Shown here: one piece after another, positions 42,219 to 50,755 of the stretch
Numbering within the stretch: the first letter of the stretch is position 1
Layout of the letters: every line of letters starts with the position of its first letter
NCBI RefSeq assembly: GCF_010731695.1
Contig: NZ_AP022586.1
Span: 5,394,001 to 5,458,000 of the forward strand
Reading direction: 5' to 3'
Origin: Mycolicibacterium litorale
GTDB lineage: Bacteria > Actinomycetota > Actinomycetes > Mycobacteriales > Mycobacteriaceae
DNA: 64,000 bases
Made by a program: the position numbers and the translations under genes
Notes under the pieces: model-generated
Databases searched by the model: none
What the model saw: the letters and a program-made list of their open reading frames with translations, nothing else
What the model was told of the DNA's origin: nothing

Positions 42219-42902
42219 ATGACGGAGCCCCAGACGCGCGACCTCGCCATGCGTATGGCGGAGTTGGCGCGGTCACTCGCTTTGCCGCGCGACCTCGACG
42301 AGATCCTGTCGGGTGTCACGGCCACGGCCAAGGAAGTGATCCCGGGGGTCGACGCCGCGGGCATCCTGCTCGTCGGCAAGGGCGGCGAGTTCGAGTCGGT
42401 CGCCCAGATCACCGATATCCCGCACCAACTCGACGAGCTGCAGATGAAATTCGGTGAGGGGCCGTGCGTGCAGGCGGCACTCGAGGACGTCGTGGTGCGC
42501 ACCGACGACTTCCGCGAGGAAGGCCGATGGCCGAAGTACGCACCGGCGTGCATTGAACTCGGGGTGCTCAGCAGTCTGTCGTTCAAGCTCTACACCGCTG
42601 AGCGCACGGCGGGTGCGCTGAACCTGTTCGGGTTCCACCCCAACGTCTGGGACGGGGACGCCGAGACCACCGGGGCGATACTGGCCGCGCACGCCGCTGC
42701 CGCGGTGCTGGCGCACCGCCACGGTGAGCAGCTGAAGTCGGCGCTGTCCACCCGTGACCGCATCGGTCAGGCCAAGGGCATCATCATGGAGCGCTACAAG
42801 GTCGACGACGTGCAGGCGTTCGAGATGATGCGCCGACTCTCGCAGGACAGCAACAAGAAGCTGACCGAGATCGCGCAGCAGGTGATCGACACCCGCGACT
42901 GA
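42219..42902 (+). CDS. GAF-ANTAR regulatory protein
   Basis: 227 residues; ATG 42219 follows GGGAAGA. The GAF domain (about 20-160) shows DAAGILLVGKGGEFESVAQ, LDELQMKFGEGPCVQAA (common in mycobacterial GAF-ANTAR proteins) and LSSLSFKLYT. The ANTAR domain (about 170-225) reads ALSTRDRIGQAKGIIMERY then AFEMMRRLSQDSNKKLTEIAQQVI. ANTAR domains bind paired RNA hairpins and act as antiterminators; the GAF domain likely senses a signal. The targets are not visible here. It stands alone, with the following gene on the other strand sharing only its end. Confidence 0.93.
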   Translation: MTEPQTRDLAMRMAELARSLALPRDLDEILSGVTATAKEVIPGVDAAGILLVGKGGEFESVAQITDIPHQLDELQMKFGEGPCVQAALEDVVVRTDDFREEGRWPKYAPACIELGVLSSLSFKLYTAERTAGALNLFGFHPNVWDGDAETTGAILAAHAAAAVLAHRHGEQLKSALSTRDRIGQAKGIIMERYKVDDVQAFEMMRRLSQDSNKKLTEIAQQVIDTRD

Positions 42903-43136
42903 TCAGTGGTGGTGGCCGTGCTTCCAGTGGCCGTTGCCCCGGCCACGCGGCCCGTCGTCGTACCAGTCGACCCAGCCCGGAGTGTCGACGCAGGCGTAGG
43001 CGAACCCGTACGGGCCGCTGACGCACACGTCCGGTCCGGCCGACGCGGGTGCTGCGCTCGCGAGTGCGACGCCGACGGGCAGGGCCGCCGCGCCAAGGGT
43101 CAGTGCCACGGTCTTACGCATTCTCGATCGGATCAC
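42903..43136 (-). CDS. Small secreted protein with His-rich tail
   Basis: 77 residues from GTG 43136, or 72 from ATG 43121. A signal peptide is clear: basic RKTV, hydrophobic ALTLGAAALPVGVALA, cleavage after APASA. The mature part is about 43 residues with two Cys (DVCVSGPYGFAYACVD, probably one disulfide), a WVDWYDD patch and a His-rich end GHWKHGHHH that could bind metal. TAAGAT lies 6 nt before the GTG, supporting a leaderless start there. Function unknown. Confidence 0.78.
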   Translation of the reverse strand: MIRSRMRKTVALTLGAAALPVGVALASAAPASAGPDVCVSGPYGFAYACVDTPGWVDWYDDGPRGRGNGHWKHGHHH

Positions 43137-43210
43137 ATCATTATCTTAGTGGAGCTATCGAACAGCGAACAAGCCTGTCGCCCTGACGGATTCGTCAATA
43201 GCCTGCCGGT

Positions 43211-43272
43211 CGCCGAGACTGCTGTCAGATCGCGGATCCGCCGGCAAACGCGATCTGGCAGCAGTCTCGGCG
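43211..43272. repeat. Intergenic hairpin element E (24-nt arms)
   Basis: CGCCGAGACTGCTG and the following CAGATCGCG on the left pair with CGCGATCTG and CAGCAGTCTCGGCG on the right; 23 of 24 positions match. The loop is 14 nt. The outer CGCCGAG is shared with elements B and C. It lies in the gap between the secreted-protein gene and tRNA-Arg, about 25 bp beyond the tRNA 3' end, so it may terminate the tRNA transcript. Confidence 0.85.
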
Positions 43273-43295
43273 CCGACGCAATACACAACGAAGAG

Positions 43296-43368
43296 TGCCC
43301 CCGGCAGGATTCGAACCTGCGACACCGGCTTTAGGAGAGCCGTGCTCTATCCCCTGAGCTACGGGGGC
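43296..43368 (-). tRNA. tRNA-Arg (anticodon CCU)
   Basis: 73 nt on the minus strand. The acceptor stem GCCCCCG pairs with CGGGGGC, the discriminator is A, and the 3' CCA is not encoded. The D-arm contains AGCTCAGGGGATAGAGC. The anticodon stem CGGCT/AGCCG closes a 7-nt loop CTCCTAA, giving CCU. The T-arm has GGTTCGAATCC. All arms are intact. Confidence 0.97.
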
Positions 43369-43401
43369 GGCCGTGGCAGTTTACCGCCCCGCCGCCGGCG
43401 G

Positions 43402-44226
43402 TCACCGCAGCTGCGCGATCACCTTCGCGAACGCCTCGGCGTGCGGCGCCTGCACGATGACGTAGGAGATGCCGTAGCGGTCCCGGTAGTCGCGCAGCCG
43501 GTCGGCCATGTCGTGCGCCGTCCCGGACAGCACGCCGGGATGGCGGAGCAACTGCTCGTCGGAGAGCGCGGGCAGGAAGCGGCGCGGGATGGTCAGGTCG
43601 GGGCGGCCCGAATCGTCCATCGGCATCGCGGTGATCGCGACATTGAGCTCCAGCGCGTCGAACCGCTCACCGGCCGCCGCCCGGACGAACGCGATGCGCT
43701 CGGCCAGCGGATCGTCGTCGCCCTCGGCCGCCCGGTCACCGCCCGTCAGCCCGATGATGTCGGCGTGGCGGGCCGCCACGGTCAGCAGGCGGTCACCGTT
43801 GCCCGCGATCAGGATCGGTACGTCCGCCAGATGCTCGGCGAAGTATGCGGTCACGTGCTCGAGATACTCGACCCGCCGGCGCGCCGTCGGGAACGGCAGC
43901 TCGGCGGCCTCGAACTCCTTGCGTACGTAGCCGGCGCCCAGGCCGAGCTCGAACCGGCCGGCCGACAGGTCGCGCAGCGCCGCGACATCCCGCGCCAGCA
44001 GCGCCGCCCGGTAGAAGCCCGCGTTCAGGACGAACGTCCCCAGGTGCAGTGTCGTCGTGGCGGCGGCCGCCGCGGTGAGAACCGGGAACGGCGCCGGCGC
44101 GCCGAGGTGATCCGGGACGTGGAGCACGTCGAAGCCCCGGTCCTCTGCGCGCCGCGCCGCGTCCTGCACGTCCGCCAGCGATGCCGCCGCGTGCAGCCCG
44201 ACTCCGAACCGGAAATCCGCAACCAT
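43402..44226 (-). CDS. LLM-class F420-dependent oxidoreductase-like protein
   Basis: 274 residues. FRFGVGLHAAASLADVQDAARRAEDRGFDVLHVPDHLGAPAP (start, core RGFDVLHVPDH), HLGTFVLNAGFYRAALLARDVAALRDLSAGRFELGLGAGYV (core LGLGAGY at about 93) and PILIAGNGDRLLTVAARHADIIGL are the family pattern. Many mycobacterial members of this TIM-barrel group use F420 rather than FMN, but cofactor choice cannot be settled from motifs. Substrate unknown. It stands alone between tRNA-Arg and the YbdK gene. Confidence 0.87.
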   Translation of the reverse strand: MVADFRFGVGLHAAASLADVQDAARRAEDRGFDVLHVPDHLGAPAPFPVLTAAAAATTTLHLGTFVLNAGFYRAALLARDVAALRDLSAGRFELGLGAGYVRKEFEAAELPFPTARRRVEYLEHVTAYFAEHLADVPILIAGNGDRLLTVAARHADIIGLTGGDRAAEGDDDPLAERIAFVRAAAGERFDALELNVAITAMPMDDSGRPDLTIPRRFLPALSDEQLLRHPGVLSGTAHDMADRLRDYRDRYGISYVIVQAPHAEAFAKVIAQLR

Positions 44227-44338
44227 TCCCGGATCCTATGCGCGCCGGAGAAATTGGATGTTTGATCGGGGCAGCCAGTGGTTACTAATGATCCGCACAC
44301 TTCGCGTCACCGCGGAGACAGCCACAAAGCCACACCCA

Positions 44339-44376
44339 GATCCGGCCCGTCGTGAGTACGCCCGACGGGCCGGATC
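44339..44376. promoter_or_regulatory. Perfect 14-bp hairpin in front of the YbdK-type ligase gene
   Basis: GATCCGGCCCGTCG and CGACGGGCCGGATC are exact inverted copies around a 10-nt loop. The hairpin ends 11 nt before the AAGGA site and 20 nt before the ATG at 44396. It is too close to the ribosome site to be a neutral terminator of an upstream gene and could act on translation or transcription of the ligase gene. Confidence 0.8.
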
Positions 44377-44395
44377 AATGTCTCGAGAAGGAACC

Positions 44396-45505
44396 ATGGC
44401 CGCCCACCCCACCGTCGGAGTCGAAGAGGAGTTCCTGCTCGTCGACCCCGACTCCGGCGCACCGATCGCCCGCAGCCGCGCGGTCGCCGAGCGCGCCGAC
44501 GAGCTCGGCGTCGACCTGCAGCTCGAGCTGACGTCGTGCCAGGTCGAGACGGCGACCGAGGTGGCGGGCAGCATGGCCGACGTCCGTGCGCAGCTGACGC
44601 ACCTGCGGTCGACGGCGGCGCGCGCGGCCGCGGACAGCGGTGCCCGGTTGCTCGCTGTCGCCGTGCCCCCGACCGTGCCGCACGAGTTCCCGGTGACCGA
44701 CAGCCCCCGCTACCACCGCATCGCCGACCGGTTCGGGATGCTGGCCCGCGAACAGGGCATCTGCGGTGCGCATGTGCACGTCGCGGTGCCGACGAGGGAG
44801 GCCGCGATCCGGGTGAGCAACCGGCTGCGCCCCTGGCTGCCCGTGCTGCTGGCGCTGACGGCCAATTCCGCGATCTACCGCAACGCCGACAGCGGATACG
44901 CCAGCTGGCGCCGGATGCTGTGGGCGCGCTGGCCCAGTGCCGGTCCGCCACCGCACTTCGACTCCGTCGACGAATACGACGCGATGGTGCGGATGCTGCT
45001 GCAGTCCGGGGCCATGCTCGACGAAGGCCAGGTCTACTGGGACGTCCGCCCGTCGGCGAACTTTCCGACGATCGAGGTGCGCGTCGCCGACGTGCCCGCC
45101 ACCGTCGCCGACACCGTGCTGTTCGCGGCGCTGGTGCGGGGCGCCGTGATGACCGTGCTCGAAGACGAACGCAACGGCGCCGGCGTACCCCGCATCTCGG
45201 CGCACGCGCTCGACGCCGCGTACTGGCGGTCGGCCCGCGACGGGCTGGACGGCACGGCGATCGACCTGCCCGACTCGCACGCCGCGGTCCCCGCACGGCA
45301 GCTGCTCGCCGGCCTCGTCGACCGCATCTCCCCGGCGCTCGCCGCGGTCGGTGATCTCGACCTGGTCCGCGACGAGCTGGCGCGCCTCGACGAGCAGGGC
45401 AACGGCGCCATGCGTCAGCGCGCTGCGTGGCAACGGCGCGAAGACATCGCCGACGTCATCGACGCGGTCGCCGACGCGACGCTGGCCGGACTAGCTCAGC
45501 GGTAG
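44396..45505 (+). CDS. Carboxylate-amine ligase, YbdK/GCS2 family (Rv0433-like)
   Basis: 369 residues from ATG 44396 (an ATG at 44378 would add six residues). The GCS2 pattern is clear: [17 protein letters not shown] (metal-binding Glu cluster), [23 protein letters not shown] and [20 protein letters not shown]. Members are glutamate-cysteine ligase-like ATP-dependent enzymes; the E. coli relative has weak activity and the natural substrates in mycobacteria are uncertain. It overlaps the convergent rskA gene end by 15 bp. Similar to M. tuberculosis Rv0433 in length and motifs. Confidence 0.9.
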   Translation: MAAHPTVGVEEEFLLVDPDSGAPIARSRAVAERADELGVDLQLELTSCQVETATEVAGSMADVRAQLTHLRSTAARAAADSGARLLAVAVPPTVPHEFPVTDSPRYHRIADRFGMLAREQGICGAHVHVAVPTREAAIRVSNRLRPWLPVLLALTANSAIYRNADSGYASWRRMLWARWPSAGPPPHFDSVDEYDAMVRMLLQSGAMLDEGQVYWDVRPSANFPTIEVRVADVPATVADTVLFAALVRGAVMTVLEDERNGAGVPRISAHALDAAYWRSARDGLDGTAIDLPDSHAAVPARQLLAGLVDRISPALAAVGDLDLVRDELARLDEQGNGAMRQRAAWQRREDIADVIDAVADATLAGLAQR

Positions 45506-46213
45506 CTCGGCGAAAGCCGGGGACGTGGGCCGCTGCGATCCGCCAGGCGGTTCGACCGTGAACGCCAGCGTCTGCGACGCGCCGAGGTCGGACAGCACGG
45601 CGGTGGTCGACGGCGAGACCGCCGTGGCGTCCATCGTGCCCGCCGAATGCGGCCCGTCCGAGCCGACCAGCCACATCTGATAAACGGTGCCCGGCTTCGG
45701 CGGTGGCACGTCGTTCATCACCAGCACGCCGGCGTCGCGCTCCTTGGAGAAGACCACCGTGGCGGTGCCGCCGCCTGGGATCGCGCCGGACACGGTCTGC
45801 ACGTCGGGCGCCGCGAACACCTGATCGGCCGTCGTCGGGGTGACCGCGGGCCGCAGCGCCAGCCCCACGCCGAGCGCGCCGAGGCCGACCACCGCGATCG
45901 CTGCTGCCGCCAGCACGGCGGTGCGCCAGCGGGACGCCGACCGCGGCCGGCGAGGCAGCTCCCGCACCGGATCGGCGGCTACCGCGGCGAGCAGGCTGTC
46001 GCGGAGGTGAGGCGGCGGTTCGGCCGCCGTCGACGCCGACACCAGCGCCATCGTCTCCCGCACCGAGCGCACCTCGTCGGTGAAGGCGTCCGCCAGGTCG
46101 GGCGGTGCGGTGCTCAGCCACCGCTCGATGTCGTCGCGCTCGTCGGTGGACACCGCGTGCAGCGCATACGGCGTCGCCAGGTCGAGGAGGTCGGTGTTCA
46201 TCGGCTCGGTCAT
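45491..46213 (-). CDS. rskA: Anti-sigma-K factor RskA
   Basis: 240 residues. The cytoplasmic N-terminal part has [25 protein letters not shown] and the conserved [28 protein letters not shown]. One membrane helix lies at about 95-117 ([22 protein letters not shown]). The extracytoplasmic part carries a RskA C-terminal domain with [19 protein letters not shown]. It holds SigK inactive until regulated proteolysis. The ATG overlaps the sigK stop by 4 bp. Some mycobacteria carry inactivating RskA changes; none is obvious here. Confidence 0.95.
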   Translation of the reverse strand: MTEPMNTDLLDLATPYALHAVSTDERDDIERWLSTAPPDLADAFTDEVRSVRETMALVSASTAAEPPPHLRDSLLAAVAADPVRELPRRPRSASRWRTAVLAAAAIAVVGLGALGVGLALRPAVTPTTADQVFAAPDVQTVSGAIPGGGTATVVFSKERDAGVLVMNDVPPPKPGTVYQMWLVGSDGPHSAGTMDATAVSPSTTAVLSDLGASQTLAFTVEPPGGSQRPTSPAFAELPLS

Positions 46214-46791
46214 GAGATGCCCAGACAGGTCTTGAGGCCGCGGATGCCGTCGCGCATCCGAGATTTGATGGTCGCGAGGTTGGCCGACAGGCGTTCGGAC
46301 ACCTGGACGTAGGTCAGCCCCTCGTAATACGCCAGTCGGATCGCCTCGCGCTGCAGATCGCTCAGCGAGCCCATGCAGTCGACGACGCGGCGGCGCTCGT
46401 CGAGCAGGATCACCGAATCCGCGACATGGTCGACGGGCGGGTCGACGGTCGCCGCCCCGTAGCGCGACTCCCGCTGCGATGCGGCCTCCTCCGAGCGCAC
46501 CCGGTCGACGGCGCGGCGGTGCGCCAAGGTCAACAGCCAGGCCATCGGGGAGCCGGCCGCGGGGTCGTAGCTGCCCGCCGACCGCCACACCTGCAGGTAG
46601 ATGTCCTGGGTCGTCTCTTCGCTGTAGCCGGGGTCGCGCAGGACCCGGGTGACCATCCCGTACACGCGCGCCCTGGTCCGGTCGTAGAGGGCGGCGAACG
46701 CGTCGACGTCCCGCTGGGCCACCTGCCGTAACAGTTCGTCGAGGTCAGTGGTCACGAACGGTAGCCTAACCGGCCCTGCCAAGGCGGTCAT
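46210..46791 (-). CDS. sigK: ECF sigma factor SigK
   Basis: 193 residues from ATG 46791. Region 2: [41 protein letters not shown] (core [15 protein letters not shown]), region 4: [45 protein letters not shown] (core [11 protein letters not shown]). [13 protein letters not shown] between them is very close to M. tuberculosis SigK. A GTG at 46755, 7 nt behind TAGGCT, could be a second leaderless start giving 181 residues; longer frames to 46839 are unlikely. SigK drives its own locus and the mpt70/mpt83 genes in tuberculosis-complex species. Confidence 0.95.
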   Translation of the reverse strand: MTALAGPVRLPFVTTDLDELLRQVAQRDVDAFAALYDRTRARVYGMVTRVLRDPGYSEETTQDIYLQVWRSAGSYDPAAGSPMAWLLTLAHRRAVDRVRSEEAASQRESRYGAATVDPPVDHVADSVILLDERRRVVDCMGSLSDLQREAIRLAYYEGLTYVQVSERLSANLATIKSRMRDGIRGLKTCLGIS

Positions 46792-46867
46792 CGGTATGGC
46801 CGCCACCGGATGCGGCGGCCGGAAGGACCTGTCGCGCAACCGGTTCGAATGACCCTCGTGGCTTTGC

Positions 46868-47671
46868 TCATATATGCGCCACGCTCGCGGTCCGCTTTTC
46901 GGGCGCTCCGGCGGCCACCCGAGGGATCACCGGGACCCGGCGGGCCCGCAGGATCAGGCCCTGGACCCGCAGGCTCAGCGCACCCATCTGCGGGGCGAGT
47001 GGTTTGGTGACCTGTAGCCGCAGCACCTGCGCCAGCGTCGCGGGTCGGCGGGTGCCGCGCAGCGTGCCGACGATCGCCGGCTGATTGTCGCGGTGCAGGG
47101 AGATCGTCACGTCGAGTTCGGCGTCGGGCCGGGGCGCCCGCACCAGGTAGTACCCGTCGATGCCGTTGAACGGCGAGGTGTGGAACCGCTTGCGGACCAT
47201 GGCGGGGTTCGGGCCGTCCGGCGGGATCACGTAGGCGTGCCATTCGCCGTGGGTGTTGTGGACCTCGGCGATCACGTGGCGCAGCACGCCGTGGGCGTCG
47301 TGGCACCAGTACAGGGTCAGCGGGTTGAACGCGTAGCCGAGCACCCGGGGCTGCAGCAGTGCGGTGACGCGGCCGCCGCCGAGGTCGATGCCGCGGGCGG
47401 CGAGGAACGCGTCGACCCGCGCGCGCAACGTGTCGCCCGCGACGCCGTGGAAGTGGTCGCCTGCGTCGAAACGGGCGAACGGACGGGCCCAGCCGGGCAG
47501 CCGGGGCAGCGCGTCGAGGTCGACGTACCAGCTGTAGCTGTTGAGCTCGAAGTAGTGGTGCACGGGCGCGCGGCGCAGGTGCGTGACGCGGGTCCGGTAC
47601 AGCGCAGGCGTCGTCTCGACGGGGCCTGCGACCCCCGCGACCGCTGCGTCGAAGGCAGTTTTCGGTTCCAC
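46868..47671 (-). CDS. DUF1365 protein (Rv0448c-like), first gene of the sigK operon
   Basis: About 267 residues from GTG 47671. An ATG at 47680 is in frame but overlaps the predicted -10 box, so the GTG, exactly 7 nt after that box, is preferred as a leaderless start. DUF1365 features: ALYRTRVTHLRRAPVHHYFELNSYSWYVDLDALPRLP, QPRVLGYAFNPLTLYWCHD and EVHNTHGEWHAYVIPPDG, then FHTSPFNGIDGYY. Relatives are encoded with cyclopropane-synthase-like and lipid oxidoreductase genes, so lipid modification is likely. In M. tuberculosis two genes separate this one from sigK; here only 76 bp do. Confidence 0.87.
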   Translation of the reverse strand: MEPKTAFDAAVAGVAGPVETTPALYRTRVTHLRRAPVHHYFELNSYSWYVDLDALPRLPGWARPFARFDAGDHFHGVAGDTLRARVDAFLAARGIDLGGGRVTALLQPRVLGYAFNPLTLYWCHDAHGVLRHVIAEVHNTHGEWHAYVIPPDGPNPAMVRKRFHTSPFNGIDGYYLVRAPRPDAELDVTISLHRDNQPAIVGTLRGTRRPATLAQVLRLQVTKPLAPQMGALSLRVQGLILRARRVPVIPRVAAGAPEKRTASVAHI

Positions 47672-47678
47672 AATCGTC

Positions 47679-47705
47679 ATTCGGAGCCGACTGCCCGATG
47701 GATGG
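47679..47705 (-). promoter_or_regulatory. SigK-type promoter
   Basis: On the minus strand, CCATCC (47705-47700) and CCGAAT (47684-47679) match the -35 and -10 sequences described for SigK promoters in M. tuberculosis; the spacer is 15 bp, slightly short. It precedes the DUF1365-sigK-rskA operon, which fits autoregulation. Confidence 0.72.
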
Positions 47706-47720
47706 TTATAGTTCCCGACC

Positions 47721-49367
47721 GTGGCAGCGACGGTATTCCGCAACGGGACCATCTGGACCGGCACGTCCGAACCCCTCGCCGATGCGCTGCTGGTGGTCGA
47801 CGGTGCCGTCGCCGCGGTGGGCGACGAGGCGACGGCGCGACCGGCCGACGAGGAGGTGGACCTCGACGGCGGCTTCCTCATGCCCTCGTTCGGTGACGGG
47901 CACGCGCACCCGCTGTACGGCGGCCTGGAGGAGGTGGGTCCACTGGTCCGCGGCTGCGGGTCGGTGGACGAGATCGTCGAGGCGGTGCGCGGCTACGCCG
48001 ACCGGCACCCCGAGGCCGAGTGGATCGTCGGCGCCTCGTACGACGGCAGCCTCGCCCCGGGCGGACTGTTCGACGCGCGCTGGCTCGACGCCGCGGTGCC
48101 CGACCGCCCGGTCGTGCTGCGGGCATGGGACTACCACACGGTGTGGTGCAACTCGGTCGCCCTGCAACGCGCCGGCATCACCGCCGACACCCCCGACCCG
48201 GTGCTCGGGGAGATCCCGCACCGCGAGGACGGGTCGGTGCTCGGCACCCTGCGCGAGTGGGGAGCCGTCGACCTCGTGACCGCGGTCATGCCGGAACGCG
48301 ACGAGGACGTCCGGGTGTCGGCGCTGGGCACCGCGGCCGACTACTACCTCGCCCGCGGCGTCACCTGGGTGCAGGACGCCTGGGTGGAACCCGCCGACGT
48401 GGACACCTACCTCGCCGCCGCCCGCCGCGACGCCCTGCGGATGCGGTTCAACCTCGCGCTCTACGCCGATCCGCGCCACTTCGAGACCCAGCTGTCGCAG
48501 TTCGCCGAGTCCCGTCGACGCGTCGACGAACTGGACGCGCCGCTGTTGACGGCGCAGACCGTGAAGTTCTTCGCCGACGGGGTGGTGGAGAACGAGACGG
48601 GTGCGCTGCTGGCGCCGTACTGCTCCGGGCTCCATGACCATTCCAGGGGGCAGGAGCGCAGCGACCCGGGGGATAAGCGGGGCATGCAGGTGTGGGAGGG
48701 CGACTCGCTGGCCGAATCCGTGCGCCGGGTCGACGAACTCGGCTTCCAGATCCACATCCACGCGATCGGGGACGCCGCGGTCCGTCAGGCCCTCGACGCC
48801 GTCGAGCACGCGATCACGGTCAACGGCCCGCGGGACCGCAGGCCCGTCATCGCCCACGCCCAGCTCGTCGACGACGCCGACATCGACCGGTTCGCGCGCC
48901 TCGGCGTGATCGCCAACATGCAGCCGCTGTGGGCGCAGCTCGATCCGCTGATGACCGTGCTGACGGTGCCGCGGCTCGGCCCCGAACGCTCCGACCGGCA
49001 GTACCGGATGCGCACCCTCGACGAGGCGGGCGTGCTGGCGTTCGGTTCGGACTGGCCGGTGTCCTCGGGCGCCCCGCTCGACGGGATCGCCGTCGCGGCG
49101 TCGCGGCGCACGGTCGACGGCACCCCCGAGGGCGGCTGGACACCGGAGGAGATCGTCCCGGTCGAGCGGGCCATGCGCGCCTACACCACGGGGGTGGCAC
49201 GTCAGGCGTTCGCCGAACAGCGGTGGGGCCGGCTCGCTCCGGGCGCCAGCGCGGACCTGGTCTGGCTGAGCGCCGACCCGCGATCCACTCCCGCGCTGGA
49301 GATTCCGGCGATCGAGGTGCGCGGAACCTGTCTGAGGGGCAAGCTCGTAGGGCCGTCGGCCCGCTGA
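47721..49367 (+). CDS. Amidohydrolase, YtcJ-like (amidohydrolase 3 family)
   Basis: 548 residues, GTG start; TATAGT at 47707-47712 is a probable -10 box 8 nt upstream. Motifs: GGFLMPSFGDGHAHPLYGG (about 51-69, H-x-H metal site), TVKFFADGVVENETG (about 280, Lys/metal region), IHIHAIGDAA (about 352), IAHAQLVD (about 380) and FGSDWPVSSGAPLDG (about 443, metal Asp). YtcJ-like enzymes hydrolyse exocyclic amides or N-substituted formamides, often of unknown substrates. The permease 11 bp downstream (operon with AAGGGAG before its ATG) probably imports the substrate. No signal peptide. Confidence 0.9.
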   Translation: MAATVFRNGTIWTGTSEPLADALLVVDGAVAAVGDEATARPADEEVDLDGGFLMPSFGDGHAHPLYGGLEEVGPLVRGCGSVDEIVEAVRGYADRHPEAEWIVGASYDGSLAPGGLFDARWLDAAVPDRPVVLRAWDYHTVWCNSVALQRAGITADTPDPVLGEIPHREDGSVLGTLREWGAVDLVTAVMPERDEDVRVSALGTAADYYLARGVTWVQDAWVEPADVDTYLAAARRDALRMRFNLALYADPRHFETQLSQFAESRRRVDELDAPLLTAQTVKFFADGVVENETGALLAPYCSGLHDHSRGQERSDPGDKRGMQVWEGDSLAESVRRVDELGFQIHIHAIGDAAVRQALDAVEHAITVNGPRDRRPVIAHAQLVDDADIDRFARLGVIANMQPLWAQLDPLMTVLTVPRLGPERSDRQYRMRTLDEAGVLAFGSDWPVSSGAPLDGIAVAASRRTVDGTPEGGWTPEEIVPVERAMRAYTTGVARQAFAEQRWGRLAPGASADLVWLSADPRSTPALEIPAIEVRGTCLRGKLVGPSAR

Positions 49368-49378
49368 AGGGAGTTTCC

Positions 49379-50755
49379 ATGTCATCGACCACGCCGCTGG
49401 ACCCACCGGTGGGGGAGGGCGAGGGACAGCTGCGGCGCGTCCTCGGGGTGCCCTCGCTGGTGCTGTTCGGGCTCGTCTACATGGTGCCGCTCACCGTGTT
49501 CACCACGTACGGCATCGTTACCGTCGAGTCCGGCGGGCGCGTCCCGCTGGCCTACGTGGTGACGCTGGTCGCGATGATCTTCACCGCCCGGTCGTACGCG
49601 CGCATGGCCGGGGCGTTCCCGGTCGCCGGATCGGCATACGCCTACACGCAGAGGACCTTCGGCGCACCGATCGGCTTCCTGGCCGGATGGTCGCTGCTGC
49701 TGGACTACCTGTTTCTGCCGATGCTCAACTACCTCGTCATCGGCCTCTACCTCAACGAGGCGGTGCCCGCGATCCCGCAGTGGGCGATCGTGGTGGTCAC
49801 CATCGCGATTGTCACCGTGCTCAACATCGTCGGGATCGTGTCGGTGGCGCGGGCCAACATGCTGATCATCGGGATCCAGGCGGTGTTCATCGTGGTGTTC
49901 ATCGCGATGACGATCGCCACCCTCTCCGGATCGGGCACCGTGGACGTGATGGCGCCGTTCCGCGGTGACGGCAGCGCGGGCGGGATGGGTCCGGTGTTGG
50001 CCGGCGCGGCGATCCTGTGCCTGTCGTTCCTCGGATTCGACGCCGTCTCAACGCTTTCCGAGGAGGCCCGCGACGCCCGGCGCGACGTGCCGAAGGCGAT
50101 CATGCTGGCCACCGTCATCTGCGGTGTGCTGTTCATCATCCTGTCGTACGCATCGCAGGTGGTGTTCCCGTCCAACGCCTTCGAGAACGTGGACACCGGT
50201 TCGGTGGACGTCATGACCGCGGCAGGCGGCGCTTTCCTGTCGGCGTTCTTCACCGCCGCTTACGTCGCCGGGGCGCTGGGTTCGGCGCTCACCTCACAGG
50301 CGTCGGTGGCGCGCATCGTGTACGCGATGGGTCGCGACGGGGTGCTGCCCCGCAAGGTGTTCGGGCACGTGTCGGTGAAGTTCGGCACGCCGACGTGGGC
50401 CATCCTCGTCATCTCGGTCATCTCGCTGCTGGCACTGGTCATCGACCTGGCGATCCTCGCCTCGGTGGTGAGCTTCGGTGCGCTGGTGGCGTTCTCGGCG
50501 GTCAACCTGACGGTGATCAAGCACTACTTCATCGACGTGCGCGAGAAGAACGTAGTCAACAACCTGGTGCTGCCGCTGATCGGTTTCGCGCTGACGGTGT
50601 GGCTGTGGACCAGCCTCTCGGGCGAATCGCTGACCATCGGATTGATCTGGCTGGCAGCCGGATTCGTGTGGCTGCTGGTCGTCACCCGTGGCTTCAGCCG
50701 TCCGACCCCGGTCCTGGACCTCGAGGAGTTGCCGGCTCAGAAGGTCGGGCAATAG
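49379..50755 (+). CDS. APC-family permease paired with the amidohydrolase
   Basis: 458 residues with about 12 membrane segments. Start LRRVLGVPSLVLFGLVYMVPLTVFTTYGIV (helix 1), ARSYARMAGAFPVAGSAYAYTQRTFG (helix 2-3 region) and LSFLGFDAVSTLSEEARDARRDVPKAI (conserved loop after helix 6) are typical of the amino acid/amine group including PuuP-like and YhdG-like proteins. Ribosome site AAGGGAG precedes the ATG. The 3' end overlaps the convergent serine hydrolase by 19 bp. Likely substrate: an amide or amine for the preceding enzyme. Confidence 0.9.
   Translation: MSSTTPLDPPVGEGEGQLRRVLGVPSLVLFGLVYMVPLTVFTTYGIVTVESGGRVPLAYVVTLVAMIFTARSYARMAGAFPVAGSAYAYTQRTFGAPIGFLAGWSLLLDYLFLPMLNYLVIGLYLNEAVPAIPQWAIVVVTIAIVTVLNIVGIVSVARANMLIIGIQAVFIVVFIAMTIATLSGSGTVDVMAPFRGDGSAGGMGPVLAGAAILCLSFLGFDAVSTLSEEARDARRDVPKAIMLATVICGVLFIILSYASQVVFPSNAFENVDTGSVDVMTAAGGAFLSAFFTAAYVAGALGSALTSQASVARIVYAMGRDGVLPRKVFGHVSVKFGTPTWAILVISVISLLALVIDLAILASVVSFGALVAFSAVNLTVIKHYFIDVREKNVVNNLVLPLIGFALTVWLWTSLSGESLTIGLIWLAAGFVWLLVVTRGFSRPTPVLDLEELPAQKVGQ

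Noticed and set aside
43296..43368. tRNA-Arg as an integration site
   Set aside because: No integrase, no direct repeat of the tRNA end and no foreign-looking DNA lies beside it.
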